In this document: positions 42,920 through 51,186 of the stretch, in pieces | Layout of the letters: every line of letters begins with the position of its first letter | Numbering within the stretch: position 1 is the first letter of the stretch | Assembly: GCF_023702125.1 (NCBI RefSeq) | Contig: NZ_CP098415.1 | Span: forward strand, 434,001-498,000 | Direction of reading: 5' to 3' | DNA length: 64,000 nucleotides | From: Halorubrum hochsteinianum | GTDB lineage: Archaea; Halobacteriota; Halobacteria; Halobacteriales; Haloferacaceae | Position numbers and translations under genes: made by a program | The notes under the pieces: generated by a model | Seen by the model: only the letters and a program-made list of their open reading frames with translations | Database searches by the model: none | Told to the model about the DNA's origin: nothing

Positions 42920-43600
42920 TTAGCGGACCAGATACGGCTCGTCGCCGGCGATGAAGCGACCGAGGTCGCTCTCGCGGCGGAAGTCGGTCGACCGGAGCTC
43001 CCCCAGCGCGGCGACGAGCCGGTCGGCGTCGCCGTCGGTCCAGTCGGCGGGGTCTTTGACCGGCACGACGAGCCAGCCCGCGCCGAGCAGCTCCTCGCCG
43101 TGGAGCGCGTCCATGTCGATCTCGGTCTTCCAGGCCCGCGCGGTGTAGGTCTCCAAGACGTGTTCGGTCGCCCGCGCGCCCACCGGGAGCAGCACGTGCG
43201 CCGCGATGGCGCGGAGTTCGGCGTCGAAGAACCGCTCCATGTCGGCGTACGCGTCGTCGTCCGGCGGCTCCTCGCTCGCGCACATGTGGAGGTACGAGAG
43301 GAACGTTCGGTCGGTTCGGATCGGGTCGGTCGCGGTCGGATCGCCCTCGCGCGCGACGCCGTCGGGGTCGACCCCGTCCGCGATCCCCGCGATCAGTCCC
43401 GCGGCCGACAGCACCGACAGGAACGCGGGCGACCACGGCTCGCCGGTGAAGGGGACGCCGGCCGCGGTCCCGCCGTGGACGCCCGGGCGGTCGCCGACGA
43501 CGTGGAAGTCGGCGTTGGCGTCGCCGTAGCCCGGGACGAACGACGGACAGTCGGGACGCATCCCGAACGGGTTCCGGATCTGGTCCGTGACGTTCTGCAC
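42920..43600 (-). CDS. Uracil-DNA glycosylase family protein
   Basis: A 226-residue protein. The N-terminal FVPGYGDANADFHVVGDRPG segment matches motif 1 of the uracil-DNA glycosylase fold, and LLPVGARATEHVL matches the second conserved strand. The canonical HPS loop is not evident, so specificity may differ. It probably removes damaged bases in DNA repair. The start is GTG at 43600, with a GATATAA box about 25 nt upstream. Confidence 0.8.
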   Translation of the reverse strand: MQNVTDQIRNPFGMRPDCPSFVPGYGDANADFHVVGDRPGVHGGTAAGVPFTGEPWSPAFLSVLSAAGLIAGIADGVDPDGVAREGDPTATDPIRTDRTFLSYLHMCASEEPPDDDAYADMERFFDAELRAIAAHVLLPVGARATEHVLETYTARAWKTEIDMDALHGEELLGAGWLVVPVKDPADWTDGDADRLVAALGELRSTDFRRESDLGRFIAGDEPYLVR

Positions 43601-43937
43601 GCGACGTGATAGGCGGGCACCCGGTTATATCGAGTTCGGTCCGACGCGGGAAGCGCCCCCGCGGCCGGCGACCCGGGCCTCGGCTCCGCAGCCGGGGGGC
43701 GGGACGAACCGTCGGATCCGGCCCGATGCGAGGCGCACGAACCCTCGTGGATACGCATAAGTTACGCAGATACCGTGGGTCCGACCGACGTTGGATACGC
43801 GTCGATCGCCGCGCCGGGATCGAAGTTTCAGGATCGTTAATCTACGACCGAGAATCGCACGACTGCGTCGGGGTCAGTCCGGTCGCGGCCACGGAAGATA
43901 TTTATACGTCCCCGCGCTCGGGTCGGGCAGAAGTTCA
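43601..43937. other. Divergent promoter region, no gene seen
   Basis: This 337-bp gap separates divergent genes. It holds a minus-strand TATA-like GATATAA near 43625 for the glycosylase and a plus-strand ATATTTATA near 43900 for the small protein gene. No credible reading frame or RNA gene was found. Confidence 0.55.
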
Positions 43938-44114
43938 ATGTTCGACCGCATCCGCAGGGCGGCCCTGTTCGGGCTCCACCAAGCGACCGTCGCCGCCGGT
44001 ATCTCGCTGTTCCCGGTGGCGGTCTTCGCGCGCCGGCGTCTCGGCATCAACATCCCCGTCGGCCGACTCGTCGAGACCACCACCGAGGCGTTCGAGACCG
44101 CGGACGAGGAGTGA
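43938..44114 (+). CDS. Small protein of unknown function
   Basis: A 58-residue protein with one moderately hydrophobic helix (about 12-32, TVAAGISLFPVAVFA) between Arg-rich flanks, and an acidic tail. A strong TATA-like box lies about 35 nt upstream of the ATG. It may be a peripheral or single-pass membrane protein. I know no assigned function. Confidence 0.6.
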   Translation: MFDRIRRAALFGLHQATVAAGISLFPVAVFARRRLGINIPVGRLVETTTEAFETADEE

Positions 44115-44343
44115 TCGACCGACCGTAGCGGCCCGTTTTGGCGTCGCGGACCGAACGCAACCCGCCGAGCGACCGCGCCGGCGGCTTTTCTCGACGTTCC
44201 GGTCGGTGACAGCTCCCACCCGCGGGACCGACGTTCCGCGGTCGTCCGGCGGTCCCGACCCGTTGCAGTCGGGCGGTGGGGCGGTGGCTCCCCCGGCGAC
44301 GGATAGGTTCGTCGGAACCGGTCGGCGGCCCCCGAAGGGTTGC

Positions 44344-44373
44344 CTTTATCAGCGCGCCGAGCGAATGGAGGTG
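44344..44373 (+). promoter_or_regulatory. TATA-like box and SD-like sequence before psmB
   Basis: CTTTATC at 44344-44350 lies about 25 nt before the psmB ATG, and GGAGGTG at 44367-44373 lies 2 nt before it. The spacing means the SD-like sequence is probably too close to act, so a leaderless transcript is more likely. Confidence 0.4.
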
Positions 44374-44375
44374 TA

Positions 44376-45107
44376 ATGCGAACACCGACTGGCGACCTCT
44401 CAGACGGCCCGGCGGCGGGCCTCGGCCGCGACCAGCCCGTCTTCGGACCGGAGCTCGGCGAGTTCGAACACAGCGAGCGCCGCGCCGCGAAGGCGGAAGG
44501 CGACGGCGAGATGAAGACCGGGACGACGACCGTCGGCATCAAGGCCGAGGACGGCGTCGTGATGGCGACCGACATGCGCGCCTCCCTCGGCGGCATGGTC
44601 TCCTCGAAGGACGTCCAGAAGGTCGAGGAGATCCACCCGCGCGGCGCGCTCACCATCGCCGGCTCCGTCTCGGCGGCACAGAACCTCATCTCGACGCTCC
44701 GCGCCGAGACGAGCCTCTACGAGGCCCGACGCGGCAAGGACATGTCCATGGAGGCGCTGTCGACGCTGACGGGGAACCTCCTCCGCTCGGGCGCGTTCTA
44801 CATCGTCCAGCCGATCCTGGGCGGCGTCGACGACGAGGGCGCGCACATCTACTCCATCGACGCCCTCGGCGGCACGACCGAGGAGGAGTACACCGTCACC
44901 GGCTCCGGGTCGCAGTACGCGCTCGGTGTCTTAGAACAGGAGTACGACGACGGCGTCACCATCGACGAGGCGAAGACCATCGCCGCGAAGGCGATCCAGT
45001 CCGCCGTCGAGCGCGACCTCGCGTCCGGCAACGGGATCAACGTCGCCGTCGTCACCGATGACGGCGTCGACATCACCCGGTACAAGGAGTTCGACGACCT
45101 GCTGTAA
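44376..45107 (+). CDS. psmB: Proteasome beta subunit
   Basis: A 243-residue subunit. Residues 1-49 are a propeptide ending in Gly49; cleavage exposes Thr50 of TTTVGIK, the catalytic nucleophile. Lys and Asp partners lie in the following strands (for example TDMRASLGG). It forms the two inner rings of the 20S proteasome. A GTGTAATG start context and TATA box support the ATG at 44376. It stands alone on the plus strand. Confidence 0.96.
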   Translation: MRTPTGDLSDGPAAGLGRDQPVFGPELGEFEHSERRAAKAEGDGEMKTGTTTVGIKAEDGVVMATDMRASLGGMVSSKDVQKVEEIHPRGALTIAGSVSAAQNLISTLRAETSLYEARRGKDMSMEALSTLTGNLLRSGAFYIVQPILGGVDDEGAHIYSIDALGGTTEEEYTVTGSGSQYALGVLEQEYDDGVTIDEAKTIAAKAIQSAVERDLASGNGINVAVVTDDGVDITRYKEFDDLL

Positions 45108-45206
45108 GGCCGCTCGGGCCGCCGGCGGGACGCCGCCGATCGATTCTCACGCGGTTTCTTTCGACGATCCACCACCCGCGGGTCCGTTCTCCGCGCCGGC
45201 CCGGGC

Positions 45207-45947
45207 TTACCGCCGCAGTCCCGGCGGCGCGCGGATCCCGTCGCCCCAGTAGAACCGGGGGCCGAGGAGGAGGTAGCCACAGGAGAGGAACAGCAGCGCG
45301 AACGCGAACCCCTCGCCGATCCACGCGGGGAGCGCGTCCGTCGCCATGTGGCCTGCCGGGGTGAGGATCACGGCGGCCTGGACGACGCCCATCACGAGCG
45401 CGTCCTGCGCGTGGAGGTCCGGGTACGTGACCGTCGACCCCATCAGCAGCGCGAACGTCGCCGTGGCCGCGACGAGGAGGATCGGGGCGGTGTAGCCGGC
45501 GATGACGGCGGCCGCGAGCACCGTCGCCGCCAGCGTCGTCGGGACGCCGACCGTCTCGCGGGAGCCGTCCTCGTCGGCGGTGTAGAGGCCGAGGCGGGCG
45601 ACCGCGGCGGCGACGAACAGCGCGCCCGCGCCGACGCCGGCGGCGACGAGGACGGGGTCGGCCGCGAACGAGCGGCCGTCGCCGACGACGGCGGCGACCA
45701 GCGCGGCGGGCGCGACGCCGAAGGAGGCGACGTCCGCCAGCGAGTCGAGGTACGGGCCGGCCGGCGTCGACCCGCGGTGGCGGGCGACGACGCCGTCGAG
45801 GCCGTCCGCGACCGCGGCGAGGAGGACGAGTCGGGCCGCGAGCGCGGCGTCGACCGTCGCGGCGACGACGGCGAGGAAGCCGACGGCGGCGTTGGCCACG
45901 GTCACCGCGTCCGCGAGCCCGAGCCGCCGAGCGAACCGCAGAGGCAT
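45207..45947 (-). CDS. CDP-alcohol phosphatidyltransferase, archaetidylserine synthase type
   Basis: A 246-residue membrane enzyme with about seven helices. The CDP-alcohol motif DGx2ARx8Gx3Dx3D is complete in DGVVARHRGSTPAGPYLDSL and the Asp that follows. It probably makes archaetidylserine from CDP-archaeol and serine. The ATG at 45947 was chosen because the motif then sits near residue 45, as in relatives; an in-frame start at 46025 would add 26 unlike residues. Confidence 0.87.
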   Translation of the reverse strand: MPLRFARRLGLADAVTVANAAVGFLAVVAATVDAALAARLVLLAAVADGLDGVVARHRGSTPAGPYLDSLADVASFGVAPAALVAAVVGDGRSFAADPVLVAAGVGAGALFVAAAVARLGLYTADEDGSRETVGVPTTLAATVLAAAVIAGYTAPILLVAATATFALLMGSTVTYPDLHAQDALVMGVVQAAVILTPAGHMATDALPAWIGEGFAFALLFLSCGYLLLGPRFYWGDGIRAPPGLRR

Positions 45948-46064
45948 ACCGTACCGGTCGACGAGACGGGTTTTAGGGCTTGTTATCTCGTCGACCGCCC
46001 GCACGCGACACCGTCGAGGGAGCATCGGGGTGCGAACCCGAGTCGGGGCGCGATCCGACCGCCG

Positions 46065-47117
46065 TCAGGGCACGTGCCAGATGCCGCGCCCGAAGTCGAG
46101 CCACTCCCCGACGACGACGTGCGGGAGGGCGATGACGCAGACGAAGATGGTGTAGAAGGCGACCGCGCCCGACAGCAGCGAGCCGCCGGCCAGCGGGTTC
46201 GGCGCGACGGTCCACAGGGTGACGGCGACGGTCGCCGTGGCCAGCGCGCCGACGACGAGGACGCCCCACGCCACGACGAGCGAGACGCCCTCGGTCCGGC
46301 TCGGGCGCTCGCGCTCGACGACCATGCTCCGGGCCGACTGGCGCATCGAGTACCACAGCGGGAAGTAGAGCCCGATGGCGACGACCACGGGCACGAGCGC
46401 GAAGTACGCGACGAGCAGCAGCGTCTCGGCGGCGTCGAGGAGCCACGACCGGCTCACGCCGCCGGTCGAGCGCCAGCTGGTCGCGAGCCCGCCGCCGAGG
46501 TGCGCGAGCACCCCGACGCCGTACGCCGCGCCGAGCGCCGTGGTGACCGCCTCGGGCGAGGAGGCGGCGGGGCCCGCTAACTGCCCGTCGAAGACGCCGA
46601 GCATGATGCCGGTGAAGCCGTAGAAGGTGTCGGTCCAGAAGACGGCGGGGACGACCATCACGGCCCCGCCGCGGACGAGGGCGGCGAGCGCGCGCTGCGG
46701 CCGCGTGGGGAGGTGGTCGGTGCCGACCAGCGCGTCCATCACGCGCAGGTCGCCGTGTCCCCCCTTCGCGACGGCGGTCCCGAACGCGAGCGCGAGCGCC
46801 GGCAGCGGCGCGACGACGAACAGCGTCACGAACGCCGCGACGAAGCCGACGTACAGCCCCACGTACCGCGCGCCGAACGGGAGCCCCCGCCGGCGGAGGT
46901 TCGAGAAGTGTTCGTACCCCCCGTGCGGGAGGTTCAGCGCGACCATCCCGACGAGGTACGCGATCATCTGGGTCCGGAGCGACACGTCGGTGCCGGCCGC
47001 GGAGAGCGCGCCGAACCCCACCGCGAGCAGGAGCAACGCGGCGCGCGACGCACCGATGGCCGTCCGCTCCGGTTCACCGAGGAGCCGCCGTACCGGACTC
47101 GCCGTCGACGTCGACAT
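46065..47117 (-). CDS. blh: Brp/Blh-family beta-carotene dioxygenase
   Basis: A 350-residue membrane protein with about nine helices. Conserved His residues appear in NLPHGGYEH, AKGGHGD, VGTDHLP and ALPHVVVGEW. The family cleaves beta-carotene into retinal, the chromophore of both rhodopsins in this window. Its place near the pump opsin and Bat resembles the Halobacterium brp-bat-bop cluster. Confidence 0.92.
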   Translation of the reverse strand: MSTSTASPVRRLLGEPERTAIGASRAALLLLAVGFGALSAAGTDVSLRTQMIAYLVGMVALNLPHGGYEHFSNLRRRGLPFGARYVGLYVGFVAAFVTLFVVAPLPALALAFGTAVAKGGHGDLRVMDALVGTDHLPTRPQRALAALVRGGAVMVVPAVFWTDTFYGFTGIMLGVFDGQLAGPAASSPEAVTTALGAAYGVGVLAHLGGGLATSWRSTGGVSRSWLLDAAETLLLVAYFALVPVVVAIGLYFPLWYSMRQSARSMVVERERPSRTEGVSLVVAWGVLVVGALATATVAVTLWTVAPNPLAGGSLLSGAVAFYTIFVCVIALPHVVVGEWLDFGRGIWHVP

Positions 47118-47237
47118 ATCAGCACGTACGGCTCTTACGGGGTTAGGGCCTCGTCGTCATTATTGGGTGTTTTATAGGCCGTGCGCGCGCTCGCCGCAAC
47201 CGCCGGCCGGCCGCCCCGCGGAGGGAGTGAGACGCGC

Positions 47238-47615
47238 TCAGTACGTGTGGATCACTTCGCCGCAGCGCGTGCACTCGATCGTGTCCGACCTGAACAGGCG
47301 GTCCTTCTTCTCCGTCGGCCCGTTACACTCGGGACAGACGCCGAGGTTCCGCCCGTCCGCGACGCGTGCGGAAAGGTCTAGGAACTGGTTTTCGAGCGTC
47401 TCGATCTGTTCGGACTGCTCTTCGACGACCGACTGGAGCTCCTCGATGGTGTCCTCGCGCTCCTCGACCGCGGTGGACAGCTCCTCGATCCGCTGTTCGT
47501 AGGCGTCGATCGCCTCAACGTCGATGGTGACGTCGTCGGTCGTCTCCTCCGCCTCTCGTTCCGCGGTTGTTTCGACGGTCGATTCGGCTTCGGCCTCGGT
47601 TTCTTCGTCTGCCAT
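47238..47615 (-). CDS. Coiled-coil protein with C-terminal zinc ribbon
   Basis: A 125-residue acidic protein. Residues 35-90 form a coiled coil (YEQRIEELSTAVEEREDTI), and the C-terminus is a CPECNG...CTRCGE ribbon. It lies between blh and the pump opsin, divergent from the latter. The position suggests a role with the bacteriorhodopsin locus, but Halobacterium Brz is a different, shorter protein, so the assignment is not made. Function unknown. Confidence 0.75.
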   Translation of the reverse strand: MADEETEAEAESTVETTAEREAEETTDDVTIDVEAIDAYEQRIEELSTAVEEREDTIEELQSVVEEQSEQIETLENQFLDLSARVADGRNLGVCPECNGPTEKKDRLFRSDTIECTRCGEVIHTY

Positions 47616-47737
47616 GTGCCACTAGTGGAGCCCCAGGGTCATTACTTTCGGGTCGACAAGGTTCCCCTCGAAGCGGGATTCGGCGACGACGACGGCGGCC
47701 CGGACGCTGCCGCGACCAAGCGGCCGACGGCGCGGAT

Positions 47738-47775
47738 ACCTAACTGGGATGGCATCGATCTCAATAGAGTATATG
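47738..47775 (+). promoter_or_regulatory. Candidate Bat-dependent promoter of proton-pump opsin
   Basis: ACCTAACTGGGATG at 47738-47751 partly matches the ACC-N-ACT-type upstream activator site I recall for Bat-regulated genes in Halobacterium. GTATATG at 47769-47775 is the TATA-like box, about 20 nt before the opsin ATG. The match to the recalled consensus is only partial. Confidence 0.35.
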
Positions 47776-47793
47776 CTGTATGAAGATGTGGGT

Positions 47794-48576
47794 ATGGACC
47801 CGATAGCGCTACAGGCGGGATACGACCTCCTCGGGGACGGCCGCCCCGAGACGCTTTGGTTGGGTATCGGCACACTACTAATGCTCATCGGGACCTTCTA
47901 CTTCATCGCCCGCGGTTGGGGCGTGACGGACAAGAAGGCCCGTGAGTACTACGCGATCACGATCCTCGTGCCGGGAATCGCGTCGGCAGCGTATCTGTCG
48001 ATGTTCTTCGGCATCGGGCTGACGACGGTCGAGGTGGCTGGGATGGCCGAGCCGCTCGAAATCTACTACGCCCGGTACGCGGACTGGCTGTTCACGACGC
48101 CGCTGCTGCTGCTTGACCTCGCGCTGCTCGCGAACGCGGACCGCACCACCATCGGGACGCTCATCGGCGTCGACGCGCTGATGATCGTCACCGGTCTCAT
48201 CGGTGCGCTCTCGCACACGCCGCTCGCGCGGTACACCTGGTGGCTGTTCAGCACGATCGCGTTCCTGTTCGTGCTGTACTACCTCCTGACGGTGCTCCGC
48301 AGCGCGGCCGCGGAGCTCTCGGAGGACGTACAGACCACCTTCAACACGCTAACGGCGCTCGTCGCCGTCCTCTGGACGGCGTACCCGATCCTGTGGATCA
48401 TCGGGACCGAAGGCGCCGGCGTCGTCGGTCTGGGCGTCGAGACGCTCGCGTTCATGGTGCTCGACGTGACGGCGAAGGTCGGATTCGGCTTCGTCCTGCT
48501 CCGCAGCCGCGCCATCCTCGGCGACACCGAGGCTCCGGAGCCCTCGGCGGGTGCCGAGGCGCAGGCCGCGGACTGA
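47794..48576 (+). CDS. bop: Archaerhodopsin-like light-driven proton pump
   Basis: A 260-residue, seven-helix retinal protein closely resembling archaerhodopsin. Pump residues are present: R94, D97 (counterion), D108 (proton donor), E206 and E216 (release group), D224 and the Schiff-base K228. The MDPIALQAG start matches archaerhodopsins, which are processed to a blocked Gln. It pumps protons out under light for ATP synthesis. An earlier in-frame ATG at 47749 is rejected because the TATA-like box lies downstream of it. Confidence 0.96.
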
Positions 48577-48647
48577 CGGGACGACCGTCGACCGTTCAGT
48601 AATCGAATCGCATCGCACCGACCGACTTTCCACCATTCATTTTTGAC

Positions 48648-48863
48648 ATGACTGACACAACCACCGAACAGCCGCCAGTGCTGCGTACGCGGTCCGTGAT
48701 CGGACTCGCCGTCTGCCTCGCGATCGCCCTCGGCGGGATCTTCGTGATCCCCGGTTTCGAGTCGCGAGCGGGGTTCGGCGTCACGTTCTGGACGATGGCG
48801 GCGCTGGAGCTGCTCGCCATGGTCGGGGTCGCCTACTTCGTCCTCAACCTCCACGAGGAGTAG
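48648..48863 (+). CDS. Small two-helix membrane protein next to opsin
   Basis: A 71-residue protein with two membrane helices (about 16-36 and 45-66) and a short polar start. It follows the pump opsin by 71 bp on the same strand, so it may share its regulation or message. A TTTTTGAC stretch is close upstream. No family is recognised; it could be an accessory protein of the purple membrane. Confidence 0.65.
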   Translation: MTDTTTEQPPVLRTRSVIGLAVCLAIALGGIFVIPGFESRAGFGVTFWTMAALELLAMVGVAYFVLNLHEE

Positions 48864-48888
48864 ACCCGACCTCCGAGTTTCGCCGGTT

Positions 48889-50970
48889 TCACTCGGCCGA
48901 TCGGTCGGGACCCGACCGGCCGAGGTCGGCTCGCCCGTCGCCGGTCGACGGCGACGTCTCGGCGAGGGCGCGCTCGAAGTGGTCGCGACCGACGGTCGAA
49001 TCGGTCGCCGGGCCGTCGCCGACGATGGCGTCCTCGATGGCGAGCAGCCCGGCCTCCCGGACCAGCGCCGCGAGGTCGCCGCCGCTGTACCCGGCGGTTC
49101 GGTCGGCGACGGCGTCGAGGTCGACGTCGGCCCCGACGGGCATCTCCCGCGCGTGGATCCCGAGGATCTCGCGGCGGGCGTCCCGGTCGGGGAGCGGCGT
49201 CTCGACCGCCTTCTCGATCCGTCCCGGACGAAGCAGCGCCTCGTCGATGTTGTCGGGGCGGTTGGTCGCCGCGATCACCACGACGTCGGTGAGCGGCTCC
49301 AGCCCGTCCAGCTCCGTCAGCAGCTGCGACACGACGCGCTCGCCGGCCCCCGTGTCGTCGCCGCGGCGCTTCGGCGAGATGGCGTCGACCTCGTCGAAGA
49401 AGACCACCGCCGGCGCGTTCTCGCGCGCGGTGGCGAACAGGTCGCGGACCGCCTGCTCGCTGGCCCCGACGTACTTGTCGAGCAGCTCCGGACCGTTCAC
49501 CGGGATGAAGTTCGCGTCGCTGAGGCTCGCCGCGGCCCGCGCGAGCAGCGTCTTCCCGGTCCCCGGCGGCCCGTGTAACAGGACGCCGGACGGCGGGTCG
49601 ATCCCCATCTCGGCGAAGCGGTCGGCGTACTCCAGCGGCCAGTACACCGCGCGCACGAGCTCGCGTTTGGCCGGCTCCAGCCCGCCGACGTCGTCCCAGC
49701 CGACCGCGGGGAACTCCACCGTGACCTCCCGGAGGCCGGTCGGCTCGGCCTCGTCGATCGCGGCGTCGAAGTCGGTCATCCGGATCGCGGACCGGCCGTC
49801 GCGCCGGACCGCGCGCTCCAGCGCCGCGTCCACGAGGACGGCCAGGTCGGCGAACACGTACCCGTTGAGCCGCGCGGCGATCGACTCGAAGTCGACGTCC
49901 ATCGCGAGCGACGCGCCCTCGCAGAACGCTTCGAGCGCGGCCGCGCGCTCGGCGGTCGTCAGCGGCTCGACCGCCACCTCCCGGTCGAACCGCCCGCCGC
50001 GGCGCAGCGCCGACGGCACGGCGCTCGGGTCGGCCGTCGCGCCGATCACGACCGTCCGGTCGCCGGCGCGGAGCTCGTCGACGGTCGAGCGGAACCGGTC
50101 GGCCAGCGCGGAGCCGCCGTCGTCGGCACCCAGCGCCTCGAGGTCGTCGAGGAGGACCACGGTCGGCTCCCCCGCCGCGACGCTCTCGACGACGCGGTCG
50201 AGGCGGTCCGTCCGGTCGCCGGCCCGCTCGCCGCGGAGCCTGGCCGCCGAGACGCGTACGAGCGTCGCGCCGGTCGCGGCCGCGACGCCCTCGACGAGCG
50301 TCGTCTTCCCCGAGCCGCGCGGCCCGTGGAGGAGCAGGCCCAGCGTCGGGTAGCCCGCCGACTCGAAGGTGTCCGCGGCGTCGAACCGCGCCGCGACCGC
50401 CTCGCGGAGGCGCTCGAACGTCGCCGTCGAGACGAAGTCGTCCCCGACGCCGACGCCGTCCGGCCGCTCGGCGACGACGGCCGGCGTTCCGTCGTCCGCC
50501 GCGACGGTGATATCGGTCTCGTCCGTGACGACGGCCGGCGACGACGGGGCCACGTCGCGCACGTCGAACCGGAGCGTGAGGGCACCGCCGAGGCGGGTGA
50601 CCTCGAACTCGTCGCCGACGGCGACCGCCCGGCGGTCGAGCCGCCGGCGGATCGCGTCCTCGCTCCGCTCCAAGTCGACCGACTGGCGGAGCCGGAGGGT
50701 GACGGCCGACGCGACGGGGAGGTCCGACGCCGACACGACCGCGGTCTCGCCGGGTTCGACCCCCGCGGTCCGACGGAGCCGTTCGGGGAGGAAGACGGCC
50801 CGCGCTCCGTCGTCGACCGCGACCGCGGGGCCGACGATCCGGTGCGCGCCCTCGACGGCGACGGAGTCGCCGAGTCCGATCCCGAGCTCGGCGAGGACGG
50901 ACTCCGGGAGTCCGATGCGGTCCCCGGGGACCGACGTGGGCGGCTCTCGGACCGGGATGCGCGCCGTCAT
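48889..50970 (-). CDS. CDC48-like double AAA ATPase
   Basis: A 693-residue protein with an N-terminal double-psi domain (about 1-180) and two AAA modules. D1 has Walker A GPRGSGKTT but Walker B reads LLDDLEAL, so the catalytic Glu is replaced by Asp. D2 is intact with GPPGTGKTLLARA and FFDEVDAISPKR and an arginine finger region. It probably unfolds proteins for the proteasome or for complex disassembly. The D1 change suggests that only D2 hydrolyses ATP efficiently. It lies between the opsin and Bat. Confidence 0.9.
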   Translation of the reverse strand: MTARIPVREPPTSVPGDRIGLPESVLAELGIGLGDSVAVEGAHRIVGPAVAVDDGARAVFLPERLRRTAGVEPGETAVVSASDLPVASAVTLRLRQSVDLERSEDAIRRRLDRRAVAVGDEFEVTRLGGALTLRFDVRDVAPSSPAVVTDETDITVAADDGTPAVVAERPDGVGVGDDFVSTATFERLREAVAARFDAADTFESAGYPTLGLLLHGPRGSGKTTLVEGVAAATGATLVRVSAARLRGERAGDRTDRLDRVVESVAAGEPTVVLLDDLEALGADDGGSALADRFRSTVDELRAGDRTVVIGATADPSAVPSALRRGGRFDREVAVEPLTTAERAAALEAFCEGASLAMDVDFESIAARLNGYVFADLAVLVDAALERAVRRDGRSAIRMTDFDAAIDEAEPTGLREVTVEFPAVGWDDVGGLEPAKRELVRAVYWPLEYADRFAEMGIDPPSGVLLHGPPGTGKTLLARAAASLSDANFIPVNGPELLDKYVGASEQAVRDLFATARENAPAVVFFDEVDAISPKRRGDDTGAGERVVSQLLTELDGLEPLTDVVVIAATNRPDNIDEALLRPGRIEKAVETPLPDRDARREILGIHAREMPVGADVDLDAVADRTAGYSGGDLAALVREAGLLAIEDAIVGDGPATDSTVGRDHFERALAETSPSTGDGRADLGRSGPDRSAE

Positions 50971-51186
50971 CGGTCGTCGATGCGTACCGTCATCGTTCGT
51001 CGGTCGGATCGCGGGACGTCCCGCCGGCGACGGTCGTCGACAACATACACGGATCGTACGCGCATCGAGCACAAAGTACCCACGGCCTGACTGGACACCG
51101 TCGCGCCCGCCGACGCGATCGGGAACCCGATCTGATACGTCGGAAGACTGGCAACCATTAACCCGTGTGACTACAAACAGCCACAC

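Noticed and set aside
47749-47793. Longer N-terminus for the pump opsin
   Set aside because: The earlier ATG lies upstream of the TATA-like box, and the downstream ATG gives the known archaerhodopsin start.
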